From contig JAJEFA010000014.1 in the NCBI GenBank assembly GCA_022820725.1, positions 62,001 through 126,000 of the forward strand: a stretch of 64,000 nt of DNA. Direction: 5' to 3'. Below are positions 8,799 through 17,202 of the stretch, in pieces (position 1 is the first letter of the stretch; the number at the start of each line of letters is the position of its first letter). A model generated the notes under the pieces. The model was not told the DNA's origin, did no database searches, and saw nothing but the letters and a program-made list of their open reading frames with translations. This DNA comes from Candidatus Binatia bacterium. Lineage in GTDB: Bacteria > Desulfobacterota > Binatia > Bin18. The position numbers and the translations under genes are program-made.

Positions 8799-9194
8799 CT
8801 AGCCGGTTTCGAGCCGAAGGTCCATGGCTTGCGTCGAGTAGGGTTCGGGCAGCGTACAGCGTGGAGCCTTGGCCCAGAGCCCTTCAAGATTGTAAAATTC
8901 TCGCACTGTTTCGTAGAAAATATGGACAATAACGTCCCCAAAATCCATAAGGACCCATTGTCCGTGCGAAACGCCTTCAAGGGCTAAGGGGCGATGGCCT
9001 TCCCGCCGGAGGGCCTCCTCAATCGCTTGGCTGATCGTCTGCACCTGAATGTCCGACCGCCCGGTACAAATCACAAAATAAGAGGCAACGGACGTCAACG
9101 CTTCGACGTCAAGGACAACCAGGTCGTATGCCTTTTTGTCCAACGCAGATTGTGCGCACCGCAGAGCTTTTTGCCAGCTGTCGTCAGCCTTCAA
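8799..9194 (-). CDS. rsfS: ribosomal silencing factor RsfS
   Basis: RsfS/RsfA binds ribosomal protein L14 and blocks subunit joining when nutrients are short. The protein has about 131 residues with the family core ALDKKAYDLVVLDV, SYFVICTGRSDIQVQTIS, GHRPLALEG and WVLMDFGDVIVHIF. I choose a TTG start at 9192-9194 (then KADDSWQKAL): AGAGG lies about 10 nt upstream, and the start overlaps the nadD stop, as expected for a coupled pair. An ATG at 9299 would add an unrelated stretch inside nadD. Confidence 0.92.
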   Translation of the reverse strand: MKADDSWQKALRCAQSALDKKAYDLVVLDVEALTSVASYFVICTGRSDIQVQTISQAIEEALRREGHRPLALEGVSHGQWVLMDFGDVIVHIFYETVREFYNLEGLWAKAPRCTLPEPYSTQAMDLRLETG

Positions 9195-9852
9195 AGGAAA
9201 GAGCCTCTTGGGGACGATAGAGGGCGTGAGTCGCGATATAGTCCGCCACGGCAGGCGGGAGCTGATGGAGTGTAGGCTGACCACCGCGCAGGTTGTCACG
9301 GATGCTGGAGGCCGAAATATGAAGACCGTTCAGTGTATAGAGCGTCAATGTATGCCCTGATTCGTGCTGGTATCTCTGCCGGACTGGATCATACCAAAAG
9401 GCGGGCCGCAGAGCAACGGGAAGGAGTTGGTCGGACGGTGGAGTAGGAACCCCGGGACGCGAGGTGACAATCAGGTCGCATAAGCTGGGAATCTCCAGGT
9501 AGTCCTTCCACGTCTCTATCTCACAGAACGCATCCATCCCGATAAGAAAGGCGAGAGAGGTCAATGTTTCCCTCGTCCGAAAGGCACGTATCGTATCAAT
9601 CGAGAACGAGGGACCGGCGCGGTCGAGTTCAATACGAGAGGCAAAGAAAGCAGAGTTGGCGGCAACTGCCCGCTCCACCATATTGTAGCGATGGTGGGCC
9701 GGGGCGATATCCGTTGTGCGCTTGTGTGGAGGAGAAGCAGAAGGAATGAAGTAGATGCGGTCCAGCGTAAACGCCGCGCAGACTTCTTCCGCACTGCGTA
9801 AATGACCCAAATGGATGGGGTTAAACGTTCCGCCGAACAGCCCGACTTTCAT
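9184..9852 (-). CDS. nadD: nicotinate-nucleotide adenylyltransferase
   Basis: Adenylates nicotinate mononucleotide in NAD synthesis. About 222 residues with the nucleotidyltransferase signature GLFGGTFNPIHLGHLR at the N-terminus (HLGH being the HxGH motif) and the C-terminal ISASSIRDNLRGG. A TTG two codons upstream of the chosen ATG is also possible. The proA-nadD-rsfS order is a common arrangement. Repeat copy 4 separates it from proA. Confidence 0.94.
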   Translation of the reverse strand: MKVGLFGGTFNPIHLGHLRSAEEVCAAFTLDRIYFIPSASPPHKRTTDIAPAHHRYNMVERAVAANSAFFASRIELDRAGPSFSIDTIRAFRTRETLTSLAFLIGMDAFCEIETWKDYLEIPSLCDLIVTSRPGVPTPPSDQLLPVALRPAFWYDPVRQRYQHESGHTLTLYTLNGLHISASSIRDNLRGGQPTLHQLPPAVADYIATHALYRPQEALSFEG

Positions 9853-9864
9853 ACGCAAGAGTCT

Positions 9865-9922
9865 GAAAGGGTTAACGGGCCCTCCAACTCATATAAAGCG
9901 GTTGACGCGTTGCCTCTTTTTC
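9865..9922 (-). repeat. palindromic element copy 4 (degenerate)
   Basis: It retains the outline GAAAGGGTTAACG, CCTCCAACTCATATAAAGC and TTGACG...CTCTTTTT of the reverse-oriented family, with several mismatches in the arms. It fills almost the whole proA-nadD gap. Confidence 0.6.
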
Positions 9923-9927
9923 GCCTG

Positions 9928-11184
9928 TTAAGCTCGGATCTGGCCATCTCCGTAGACTATATATTTATAGGTTGTCAGCTCACGCAGGCCCATGGGCCCC
10001 CTGGCGTGGAGTCGGTTCGTCGAAATGCCGACCTCAGCTCCGAATCCGAACTCAAAGCCATCGGTGAAGCGCGTCGAAGCGTTTGCATAGACCGTCGCAG
10101 AGTCAACCTCACGCAGAAACCGTCGGACGCAGGAGTAATCTTCGCTCACGATACAATCGGCCAGTCCTGACCCGTTGGTATGGATGAAATCCAGCGCTTC
10201 ATCAAGCGAGCGCACCGTTTTAACCGAGAGAATTTTATCAAGGTACTCGGTCTGCCAATCCGTCTCAGTCGCGACACCCACCTGAGGAACGATCTGGCGG
10301 GTCTGGTCACAACCCCGCACCTCGACTCCCTCTTGTTCGAGTCGCGCAACAAAGTCAGGGAGGAAACGGGGGGCAACGGTCTCGTGCACCAGCAGGTTCT
10401 CCATAGCATTGCACACCCACGGTCTTTGGGCCTTGGCGTTCAGACAAACTTGGTGCGCCTTTTCAATATCAGCCGCAGCATCGACATAGGTGTGACACAC
10501 GCCGGAGAAATGCTGAATCACCGGGATAGCGGAGGCACGCGTGACGGTGCGGATCAATTCCTCTCCGCCACGCGGAATAATGACATCAATATAGCGGTCT
10601 TGCTGGAGGAGAAAGGAGACGGCCTGTCGATCGGTTGAGCGGACCAGTTGAACCGCCCCGTCCGGCAAGCCCGCTTCGGCAAAGGCCTGGGTCAGCACAT
10701 CAACAATGGCACTATTGGTCGCAAACGCCTCCGACCCTCCTTTCAGCACAACCGCGTTGCCAGCCTTGAGACACAGGCCGGCGGCATCGGCTGTGACATT
10801 CGGCCGTGACTCGTAAATAATCCCGACAACGCCGAGCGGGACACGGACCTGACTGATCTCCAGGCCATTTGGTCGCTTCCAGGTCGCAACCGTTTCCTCG
10901 ACCGGGTCCGGTAGATCGACCATAATTTCGAGCCCTGTGGCCATGGCCTCTATACGCGTTTGGTTTAGCGTTAGCCGATCGAGCAGAGCGGCAGATAAGT
11001 CGTTGTCCCTTCCCCGAGCAACATCCTGGGCATTGGCGACAAGCAAAACCTCTGTCTGCTCCCGGAGTTGCTGGGCGGCGGCAAGAAGCGCTTGGTTCTT
11101 CGTATGTGTTGACACTGTTGCCAGTATTCGGGCGGCTTTTTTTGCAGTTTGGGCTAATGCGACCACCATATTTTCAAGACTCAT
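9928..11184 (-). CDS. proA: gamma-glutamyl phosphate reductase
   Basis: Second step of proline synthesis: NADPH-dependent reduction of glutamyl-5-phosphate. It is 418 residues, the standard length, in the aldehyde dehydrogenase superfamily. Visible features are the cofactor-binding LKAGNAVVLKGGSEA and the catalytic Cys region WVCNAMENLLVH. The C-terminus GLRELTTYKYIVYGDGQ is typical. AAGGAAGAGG precedes the ATG. It follows proB by 24 bp on the same strand. Confidence 0.96.
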   Translation of the reverse strand: MSLENMVVALAQTAKKAARILATVSTHTKNQALLAAAQQLREQTEVLLVANAQDVARGRDNDLSAALLDRLTLNQTRIEAMATGLEIMVDLPDPVEETVATWKRPNGLEISQVRVPLGVVGIIYESRPNVTADAAGLCLKAGNAVVLKGGSEAFATNSAIVDVLTQAFAEAGLPDGAVQLVRSTDRQAVSFLLQQDRYIDVIIPRGGEELIRTVTRASAIPVIQHFSGVCHTYVDAAADIEKAHQVCLNAKAQRPWVCNAMENLLVHETVAPRFLPDFVARLEQEGVEVRGCDQTRQIVPQVGVATETDWQTEYLDKILSVKTVRSLDEALDFIHTNGSGLADCIVSEDYSCVRRFLREVDSATVYANASTRFTDGFEFGFGAEVGISTNRLHARGPMGLRELTTYKYIVYGDGQIRA

Positions 11185-11208
11185 CGCCTCTTCCTTTGTA
11201 TCTCTGTA

Positions 11209-12354
11209 CTAGTCTTGCAGCAAAGCCAAATCGTCACGATGAATCACCTCATCGCTCACCTTATAGCCGAGGGTCTGTTCAATCTGACTCGTGTGTACGC
11301 CTTGAATCTGCCTCAGAGCTGCGGCGCTATAATTCACTAAGCCCCGAGCAAATTCATCCCCGCTGTCGTCGAGACAGGTCACACAGTCCCCTTCCTCAAA
11401 GCTTCCGTATACTCCCCGCACCCCGGCAGGTAACAGACTCCTCCCATCCTGCCGAATCGCCGCCGCCGCCCCAGCGTCAAGACGGAGTGAGCCGGCCGGC
11501 TTCAATGTGTAGGCAATCCAGTGTTTCCGACTCGCAATCCTATCCGAGACTGGTAGAAACAGCGTGCCCACTTCCCGGTGCGGGTCAAAAGCCGCATAGA
11601 GCTCTTCGTCGCTCCGGCCATCTATGAGAAGGGAGGGAATACCCGACAGAGCCGCCTTTTGGGCGGCTTCGATTTTAGAAGTCATCCCGCCACGGCCCAG
11701 CGGGCCGGCTTGTCCACACCGCTGCATCAACTGGTCGTCAAACCGCTCGACCAGGGCAATACGTTTCGCGTGCCGGTCCACGCGGGGATCTGTTTCGTAT
11801 AAACCTGCAACATCGCTTAATATGATCAACAGGTCCGCCTCAACAAGGACGGCGACTTGGGCGGAAAGATTATCGTTGTCGCCAAACTGGATTTCTTCAA
11901 CCGCTACCGTGTCATTCTCGTTGACAATGGGCACGACTCCAGATTCGATCAGAGTCAGGAGGGTATGCTTGGCGTTCAAATAGCGTCGTCGATTGGCCAG
12001 ATCATCATGGGTGAGAAGAATCTGCGCCACCCGAATGGCGTGCCGCGAAAAACATTCTTCATATAACGCCATGAGCGTAATCTGCCCAATGGCCGCGGCC
12101 GCCTGCTTCGCCGGTATCGTCCGCGGGCGCTGTTTCATATTGAGTGCACCCATTCCCGCAGCCACGGCTCCCGAAGTCACCAAGACCACCTCCGCCTGCT
12201 GCAGGGTGGAAAGGATCGTCGCGAGTTGGCGAACCCGTGGAGCATAGACACCGTCTCCATCGGACAGCACGCTGCTCCCGACTTTCACCACAATACGTCG
12301 CGTCTTCTTAAGAATACGCGCTTTCTGCGTGAGCTGGATATTACAGCCACTCAT
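11209..12354 (-). CDS. proB: glutamate 5-kinase with PUA domain
   Basis: Phosphorylates glutamate for proline synthesis and is the usual feedback-inhibited step. About 381 residues. The amino-acid kinase domain runs from RRIVVKVGSSVLSDGDG to about residue 260 (including PIVNENDTVA and GRGGMTSKIEAA). A C-terminal PUA domain follows (LPAGVRGVYGSFEEGD). The ATG at 12352-12354 overlaps the obg stop (ATGA), so the two are translationally coupled. Confidence 0.95.
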   Translation of the reverse strand: MSGCNIQLTQKARILKKTRRIVVKVGSSVLSDGDGVYAPRVRQLATILSTLQQAEVVLVTSGAVAAGMGALNMKQRPRTIPAKQAAAAIGQITLMALYEECFSRHAIRVAQILLTHDDLANRRRYLNAKHTLLTLIESGVVPIVNENDTVAVEEIQFGDNDNLSAQVAVLVEADLLIILSDVAGLYETDPRVDRHAKRIALVERFDDQLMQRCGQAGPLGRGGMTSKIEAAQKAALSGIPSLLIDGRSDEELYAAFDPHREVGTLFLPVSDRIASRKHWIAYTLKPAGSLRLDAGAAAAIRQDGRSLLPAGVRGVYGSFEEGDCVTCLDDSGDEFARGLVNYSAAALRQIQGVHTSQIEQTLGYKVSDEVIHRDDLALLQD

Positions 12355-13394
12355 GGTGAGGAACCCTCGGTCTCCCCTTCGTCTCCCATCCAATATTCTC
12401 TCTGTTCGAGCAGATGGGCAATTGCTCTCACCAATTCCTGCTTCCCCTCCCCCGTTACAGCAGAGATGAGATGTAATGTTTTCTCATGTCGAGCGAAAGC
12501 TTCCTGCACCTCAGAAAACCGGTCGCGGGTGATCGGCAGGTCAGCTTTTGTGACGGCCACGATCTGCGGATGTCGAGCCAAGGCAGTGTCAAAAGCGGCA
12601 AGTTCACGATTGATAATGCGGTAGTCGGTATACGGGTCACGTGCCGGATCAGATATATCAAGAAGATGAACCAGAATAGAAGTCCGCGAGAGATGACGCA
12701 AAAAGCGCACGCCCAGCCCATGTCCGGCATGCGCACCCTCAATGAGTCCCGGTACGTCAGCCATGACAAATGAGCCCTCATCGCCATAACGCACAACACC
12801 GAGGTGCGGAACGAGGGTCGTAAAGGGAAAGTCGGCCACACGCGGACGGGCGGCCGACACAGCAGAGATCAGCGTCGACTTCCCAACGTTGGGAAACCCC
12901 ACCAAGCCAACATCAGCCAATAAGCGAAGTTCCAGTTGGAGCTGCCGCGTCTCTCCGGGCAGTCCCGATTGGGCGAACCGGGGAGCCCGATTGGTGGAGG
13001 TGGCGAAAGAGGCATTCCCTCTCCCGCCTTTTCCGCCGTGGGCGACCACGACCTGTTGGCCGGCAGCTCGCAGGTCGGCGAGTATTTCTCCACTCTCCAT
13101 ATCGCGCGCAATGGTTCCGGCCGGGACGGAAAGAATAAGAGACTTTGCGTTTTTCCCGTGTTGATCCTTACCCCGTCCATGTTCGCCCCGTGCCGCTTTG
13201 GCGTGATGCCGATGGGCGAGATCAAGCAGAGTGTTGTGTTGTGGGTCGACGCGCAGGATGACGTCTCCGCCATTGCCTCCATTGCCGCCGTTCGGCCCTC
13301 CCCAGGGCCGAAACTTCTCGCGCAGAAAGCTGACGCAGCCGCGCCCGCCATCGCCGGCTTTGACCGTCATGGTCACTTCGTCAACGAAGTTCAT
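12351..13394 (-). CDS. obg: Obg family GTPase
   Basis: Essential ribosome-associated GTPase in 50S assembly and stress control. 347 residues. The Gly-rich Obg fold (residues 1-158) has MNFVDEVTMTVKAGDGGRGCVSF and GGNGGNGGDV. The G domain carries GFPNVGKST (G1), DFPFTT (switch), DVPGLIEGA (G3) and TKAD (G4). There is no long C-terminal OCT extension. It lies downstream of rplU-rpmA, the classical order, but a terminator sits between rpmA and obg. Confidence 0.96.
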   Translation of the reverse strand: MNFVDEVTMTVKAGDGGRGCVSFLREKFRPWGGPNGGNGGNGGDVILRVDPQHNTLLDLAHRHHAKAARGEHGRGKDQHGKNAKSLILSVPAGTIARDMESGEILADLRAAGQQVVVAHGGKGGRGNASFATSTNRAPRFAQSGLPGETRQLQLELRLLADVGLVGFPNVGKSTLISAVSAARPRVADFPFTTLVPHLGVVRYGDEGSFVMADVPGLIEGAHAGHGLGVRFLRHLSRTSILVHLLDISDPARDPYTDYRIINRELAAFDTALARHPQIVAVTKADLPITRDRFSEVQEAFARHEKTLHLISAVTGEGKQELVRAIAHLLEQREYWMGDEGETEGSSP

Positions 13395-13435
13395 AGCCCG
13401 TGTATATCAGGAATAGAGGACTGAAGAAGCCCAAT

Positions 13436-13466
13436 AAAAAAAGCCCCAAAGAGGGGCTTTTCCTAT
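13436..13466 (-). terminator. rho-independent terminator after rpmA
   Basis: On the minus strand AAAAGCCCC-TCTTT-GGGGCTTTTTTTATT forms a perfect GC-rich stem followed by a T-run. It lies 32 bp after the rpmA stop and 42 bp before the obg start, so ribosomal protein transcripts end here, at least in part. obg needs read-through or its own promoter. Confidence 0.92.
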
Positions 13467-13497
13467 AATCTTGCGTTCGCGCGTGCGACCGAACAGA

Positions 13498-13752
13498 TTA
13501 TTGCGGATACACACAGACCCGCTTGCGCGTCTTGCCCATACGTTCGAACTGAATCACTCCGTCGGTCTTGGCAAACAGTGTATAATCTCGTCCCATACCA
13601 ACATTGGCCCCTGGGTAGATACGCGTTCCGAGCTGACGAACAATAATGTTTCCCGCTTTTGCAAATTGGCCGGCAAAAAGCTTGACGCCGCGGCGCTGTC
13701 CTGGGCTGTCTCGGCCATTCCGACTGGAGCCTTGTCCTTTTTTATGTGCCAC
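13498..13752 (-). CDS. rpmA: 50S ribosomal protein L27
   Basis: 84 residues beginning [20 protein letters not shown], the standard L27 N-terminus that reaches the peptidyl-transferase centre. There is no cleavable N-terminal extension as in Firmicutes. AGGAT lies upstream of the ATG, and the gene starts only 2 bp after the rplU stop. Confidence 0.97.
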   Translation of the reverse strand: MAHKKGQGSSRNGRDSPGQRRGVKLFAGQFAKAGNIIVRQLGTRIYPGANVGMGRDYTLFAKTDGVIQFERMGKTRKRVCVYPQ

Positions 13753-13754
13753 GT

Positions 13755-14075
13755 TTATCCTCCCAGGTTGATCGATTTGACCTGCACGGCCGTAAAGTGC
13801 TGCCGATGGCCATGTTTGCGCCGATACCCTTTGCGCCGTTTCTTCTTAAAAACAATGATCTTTTTCTCTTTCCCATGCTCAACAACGCGAGCCGTCACGG
13901 AAGCGCCGGGCACAAGCGGGGTGCCAATTTGAACAGCGCCCTCAGTCGAGGTGAGCAACACCTCAGGGAACGTAATATCACCCCCGACCTCTCCCGGTAG
14001 AGACTCCACTCGCAGGAACTCGCCCTGCGTCACTCGATATTGTTTTCCACCCGTACGAATTACTGCGTATGACAT
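13755..14075 (-). CDS. rplU: 50S ribosomal protein L21
   Basis: 106 residues starting [24 protein letters not shown], the L21 signature. The C-terminal [22 protein letters not shown] binds 23S rRNA. It forms an operon with rpmA and is terminated by the hairpin at 13436-13466. The 32-bp gap to the preceding thioesterase gene leaves little room for a separate leader. Confidence 0.97.
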   Translation of the reverse strand: MSYAVIRTGGKQYRVTQGEFLRVESLPGEVGGDITFPEVLLTSTEGAVQIGTPLVPGASVTARVVEHGKEKKIIVFKKKRRKGYRRKHGHRQHFTAVQVKSINLGG

Positions 14076-14107
14076 CTCCCGTTACCTATGCGAGCGTGTT
14101 TTTTCTG

Positions 14108-14497
14108 TCAACTCCCAAGAGCGTGGCGAATGGCCTCGGGAATGGGCTGGGGCTGGTCATGCGAATTCACAAAAACTGCGGTGATCGACCCACTGACGCA
14201 GCGCTCTCCAACTCGGTGGATCTCCCCGGCAAAGGTCATGGAGGTGGTTCCAATCCGCTCAACCCAGACTTTCACCTCAATCGGTTCATCAACAAAGAGG
14301 GGAGCATAAAATGTTGCCGAGACGTTCACCCGCGGCAGCCCTGATATTTTTTGGTGGTCGGACAGCGGGAACCCGGCCTGCCGCATCAATTCCCACTCGG
14401 CTATCTCAAAATACCGGAACGCTGCCGTGTAATGAATACGACCCGACGCATCGGTATCGACCCACCGAACTCGAAGTTTTTCCGTATGGGACAGCAT
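14108..14497 (-). CDS. YbgC-like acyl-CoA thioesterase (4HBT hotdog fold)
   Basis: About 129 residues. The hotdog-fold signature WVDTDASGRIHYTAAFRYFEIAEWEL contains the family Asp (D16) and a Tyr next to the substrate pocket. The family hydrolyses acyl-CoA or hydroxybenzoyl-CoA thioesters. The substrate cannot be told from sequence. Start MLSHTEKLRVRWV was chosen because it aligns with the family. A longer frame to 14554 adds a hydrophobic stretch of doubtful meaning. Confidence 0.85.
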   Translation of the reverse strand: MLSHTEKLRVRWVDTDASGRIHYTAAFRYFEIAEWELMRQAGFPLSDHQKISGLPRVNVSATFYAPLFVDEPIEVKVWVERIGTTSMTFAGEIHRVGERCVSGSITAVFVNSHDQPQPIPEAIRHALGS

Positions 14498-14579
14498 GCT
14501 TTTATAGGAGTTTCTGAACGGGAAGGCCGCGCATCCCCAAAGGATTAGGAACAAATATAGGGAAGCTCAAGATGGGCAA

Positions 14580-16109
14580 TTACGCCTGTGGCTCAACGGC
14601 CTTGTGGGCAGCGGTTTGAATCCGTGGAATAGCTGTGTAGGTCTGGCTCTCGGGCCCGTTCTGCACGCTCAGCCTGGCGAGGTACTCTTCCAGTTTCTTT
14701 CGTATTGCCGCGAGCTGTGGGTCAGGTCGCGCTGTAGGTGATTGCCAAACAAGGGTTTTTGGTGCCGGCACTTTTTTCAATGGGTCGATATACCGACCGT
14801 TTTTATGCATCTCAAAGTGCAGGTGCGGACCGGTTGCGGCTCCTGAAGACCCGACATAGCCGATAACCTGTCCCCTTTTGACAAAAGCTCCAGCTCTCAC
14901 TCCTTTTTTGATCCGCCGCAGGTGGGCGTATGCCGAGCTATAGGGTCCGGCATGGTCAATTTTGAGAAAGCGGCCATAGTCGCCTTTCCAGCCAGCATAA
15001 GTAACCTTGCCATCCGCCACCGCGCGTACCGGTGTTCCCGTTGGAGCGGCAAAATCCACGCCACGGTGGGGACGTTTCCGCTTGTAAATGGGATGCAACC
15101 GGGCATCGCTAAAGACCGATGAGACGCGGGTGAATTGGACAGGGTAACGCAGAAACTGCTGCCCAAACCCTATCCCTTCTCCCGCGTCAAGGGGAAAGAC
15201 GAGGTGTTTTCTTCCCTTGTTCACGATTTCTGCGGCAAGCACTTTACCATGCTTCACCGCTTGCCCGTTGTGCTGAATTTCCTCAAAAATGATTTTGAAC
15301 GGGTCACCCGGCTGAAGGTCGTATGAAAGGTTCAGATCCCAGCCCATGTCTGCCACCGCATCGATGATACCAGCCGGGACACCTATTTTTCTGGCTGCCC
15401 AACCTAAACTATGGGTAATACGGCCACCAACGGCCCGCCAGACAAGGGTCGTGGGAGCGGTCTCGATGCGGGACTGAATATGCCCGCTCTCATCCTTCTC
15501 AAACACGAGCGAAGTGTCCTGATTGATGCTACAGGAAACGGTTCGCAGCGTTGGCGTCCCATTGTGATCGGGTTCATAGGAAAACGTTATGGTGCGTCCA
15601 ACTTGCAACCTCCGCACCTCAGCCCTTTGTTGCGCCGCAGTGATCCATGCGGCGGTCTGTTGAGGCGAGAGTCCTTCTTTTTTCAGAATACCCGCAAACG
15701 TCTCGTGCGGCTTAATGGCATGCACGATGTGGTGCGGCATGCCTATTGGCGTTACTGACTCAGGCAGCGGGGGAAGGGTAACGAGAACGGACGGGACCGT
15801 GTCTTCTTTCTCTTCCGGGGTTGGTTGCGCCCCGGTCGAAGCCGTCTCCACATGACTCGGAGCATCACTTCTTTTCGTAACGTCGCTTCTTTGCTGAATC
15901 TCGTTCAAACGTTGTTGGGCCTGAGCGGTTACCTCATTTTTGGCAAAAGAAGGGTCAACGGCCGGGTTTGCCGCCCGAACAATTAGCCCGAGAAAACCGA
16001 CTGCCAGGATGGGGGCGATGAGCAGCGCCTGAACGTGACCGTTCTGGCGCCTGAGGGAGATACAGAGTATTTCCTTACAATACTCCAGCCACCGGCTATG
16101 CATGGTCAA
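14580..16109 (-). CDS. M23 family peptidoglycan endopeptidase with LysM-like region
   Basis: 509 residues. A membrane anchor at about residues 28-46 follows a basic N-terminus. There is a low-complexity linker, then an OapA/LysM-like segment (HAIKPHETFAGILKKEGLS), and a C-terminal lysostaphin-type M23 domain with HRGVDFAAPTGTPV (zinc His and Asp), SAYAHLRRIKKG and GPHLHFEMHKNG. This architecture matches MepM/YebA-like DD-endopeptidases that cut peptide cross-links during wall growth. Its start overlaps the open frame of divergent mltG, and both act on peptidoglycan, so shared control is plausible. Confidence 0.9.
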   Translation of the reverse strand: MTMHSRWLEYCKEILCISLRRQNGHVQALLIAPILAVGFLGLIVRAANPAVDPSFAKNEVTAQAQQRLNEIQQRSDVTKRSDAPSHVETASTGAQPTPEEKEDTVPSVLVTLPPLPESVTPIGMPHHIVHAIKPHETFAGILKKEGLSPQQTAAWITAAQQRAEVRRLQVGRTITFSYEPDHNGTPTLRTVSCSINQDTSLVFEKDESGHIQSRIETAPTTLVWRAVGGRITHSLGWAARKIGVPAGIIDAVADMGWDLNLSYDLQPGDPFKIIFEEIQHNGQAVKHGKVLAAEIVNKGRKHLVFPLDAGEGIGFGQQFLRYPVQFTRVSSVFSDARLHPIYKRKRPHRGVDFAAPTGTPVRAVADGKVTYAGWKGDYGRFLKIDHAGPYSSAYAHLRRIKKGVRAGAFVKRGQVIGYVGSSGAATGPHLHFEMHKNGRYIDPLKKVPAPKTLVWQSPTARPDPQLAAIRKKLEEYLARLSVQNGPESQTYTAIPRIQTAAHKAVEPQA

Positions 16110-16176
16110 AAAAGGTGCCAGTAGAACGCAGAAAAGTCAAGGAGATATAGTCCAACATTGTTTCGCTGTCAGACCG

Positions 16177-17202
16177 ATGGTAGGTTGGACAACGGTGAAA
16201 AAAATCCTGCCTCCTATTGCGTGTCTTGTCATTAGCGTCAGCGGACTCACCGCCTGTTACGTCTATGCCCGGCTCAACACCCCAGGTCCGCCTTTAGCGG
16301 CCCCGGCTCGGATCTTTATTGCTCCGGGCAGCACTCTCCAACAAACAGCGCAGATGCTTGTTGCCGAAGGCATACTGGCTAGTATCCAGCCATTTCGTTT
16401 CTGGGCGCAATTCACAGGTAAAGATCATTCCATACAAAGTGGGGAGTATATCCTGGAAACCCCACTGACCCCGCGGAGGTTGCTTGAGACCTTGACCCTA
16501 GGTCAGGTCATCCACCACATGGTCACGATCCCGGAAGGACTGACACTCAAACACATTGCCAAAAGACTGGAAGACCGCGGGTTTGGCCCCCAAGAGCAAT
16601 TCCTGTCTCTGAGCACCTCTCCTCAGTTCTTAGCCAAGTGGAACCTCCAGGAGCATGGACTTGAAGGCTACCTGTACCCGGACACCTATTTCTTTTCAAA
16701 GCAAAGCTCTGCGGAGGATATTCTGGAGCGTATGGTCACACGTCTATCTGAGGTCTTTACCCCGGCCATGCAACAGCAGGCCCAGGAGTTAGGGTTCTCC
16801 CAACATGAGGTCCTGACCTTGGCTTCGCTCGTTGAGAAAGAAACCGGGGCGGCAGAGGAACGCCCGCTGATTGCCGGAGTCTTTCATAATCGTCTCCGTC
16901 AAAACATTCCCCTCCAGTGTGATCCAACGGTCATCTATGGCATTCCGAACTTTGACGGGAATCTGACACGTCGCCATCTGCGGACGCCCACGCCGTATAA
17001 TACCTATCTGTTTACTGGCCTTCCGCCTGGCCCAATTGCCAACCCGGGACTCGCGGCGATTCAAGCCGTCCTCTCCCCAGCCCAAACGGACTACCTCTAT
17101 TTTGTTGCTCGGGGGGACGGCACACACGTATTCTCTACCCGGCTTGCGGATCATAATCGTGCGGTTCGCCGGTTTCAGAAACGTGGCTCGCGCAATGGAT
17201 AG
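16177..17202 (+). CDS. mltG: endolytic peptidoglycan transglycosylase MltG
   Basis: About 341 residues, YceG/MltG family. An N-terminal membrane helix (ILPPIACLVISVSGLTACYV) precedes a LysM-like part and the catalytic domain. The conserved Glu lies in SLVEKETGAAEERPLIAGVFHNRL, followed by LQCDPTVIYG and TPYNTYLFTGLPPGPIANPG. MltG cuts nascent glycan strands and sets their length. An in-frame ATG at 16102 exists, but codons between there and 16177 lack family similarity. Neither start has an ideal Shine-Dalgarno. The 3' end overlaps the next gene by 8 bp. Confidence 0.93.
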   Translation: MVGWTTVKKILPPIACLVISVSGLTACYVYARLNTPGPPLAAPARIFIAPGSTLQQTAQMLVAEGILASIQPFRFWAQFTGKDHSIQSGEYILETPLTPRRLLETLTLGQVIHHMVTIPEGLTLKHIAKRLEDRGFGPQEQFLSLSTSPQFLAKWNLQEHGLEGYLYPDTYFFSKQSSAEDILERMVTRLSEVFTPAMQQQAQELGFSQHEVLTLASLVEKETGAAEERPLIAGVFHNRLRQNIPLQCDPTVIYGIPNFDGNLTRRHLRTPTPYNTYLFTGLPPGPIANPGLAAIQAVLSPAQTDYLYFVARGDGTHVFSTRLADHNRAVRRFQKRGSRNG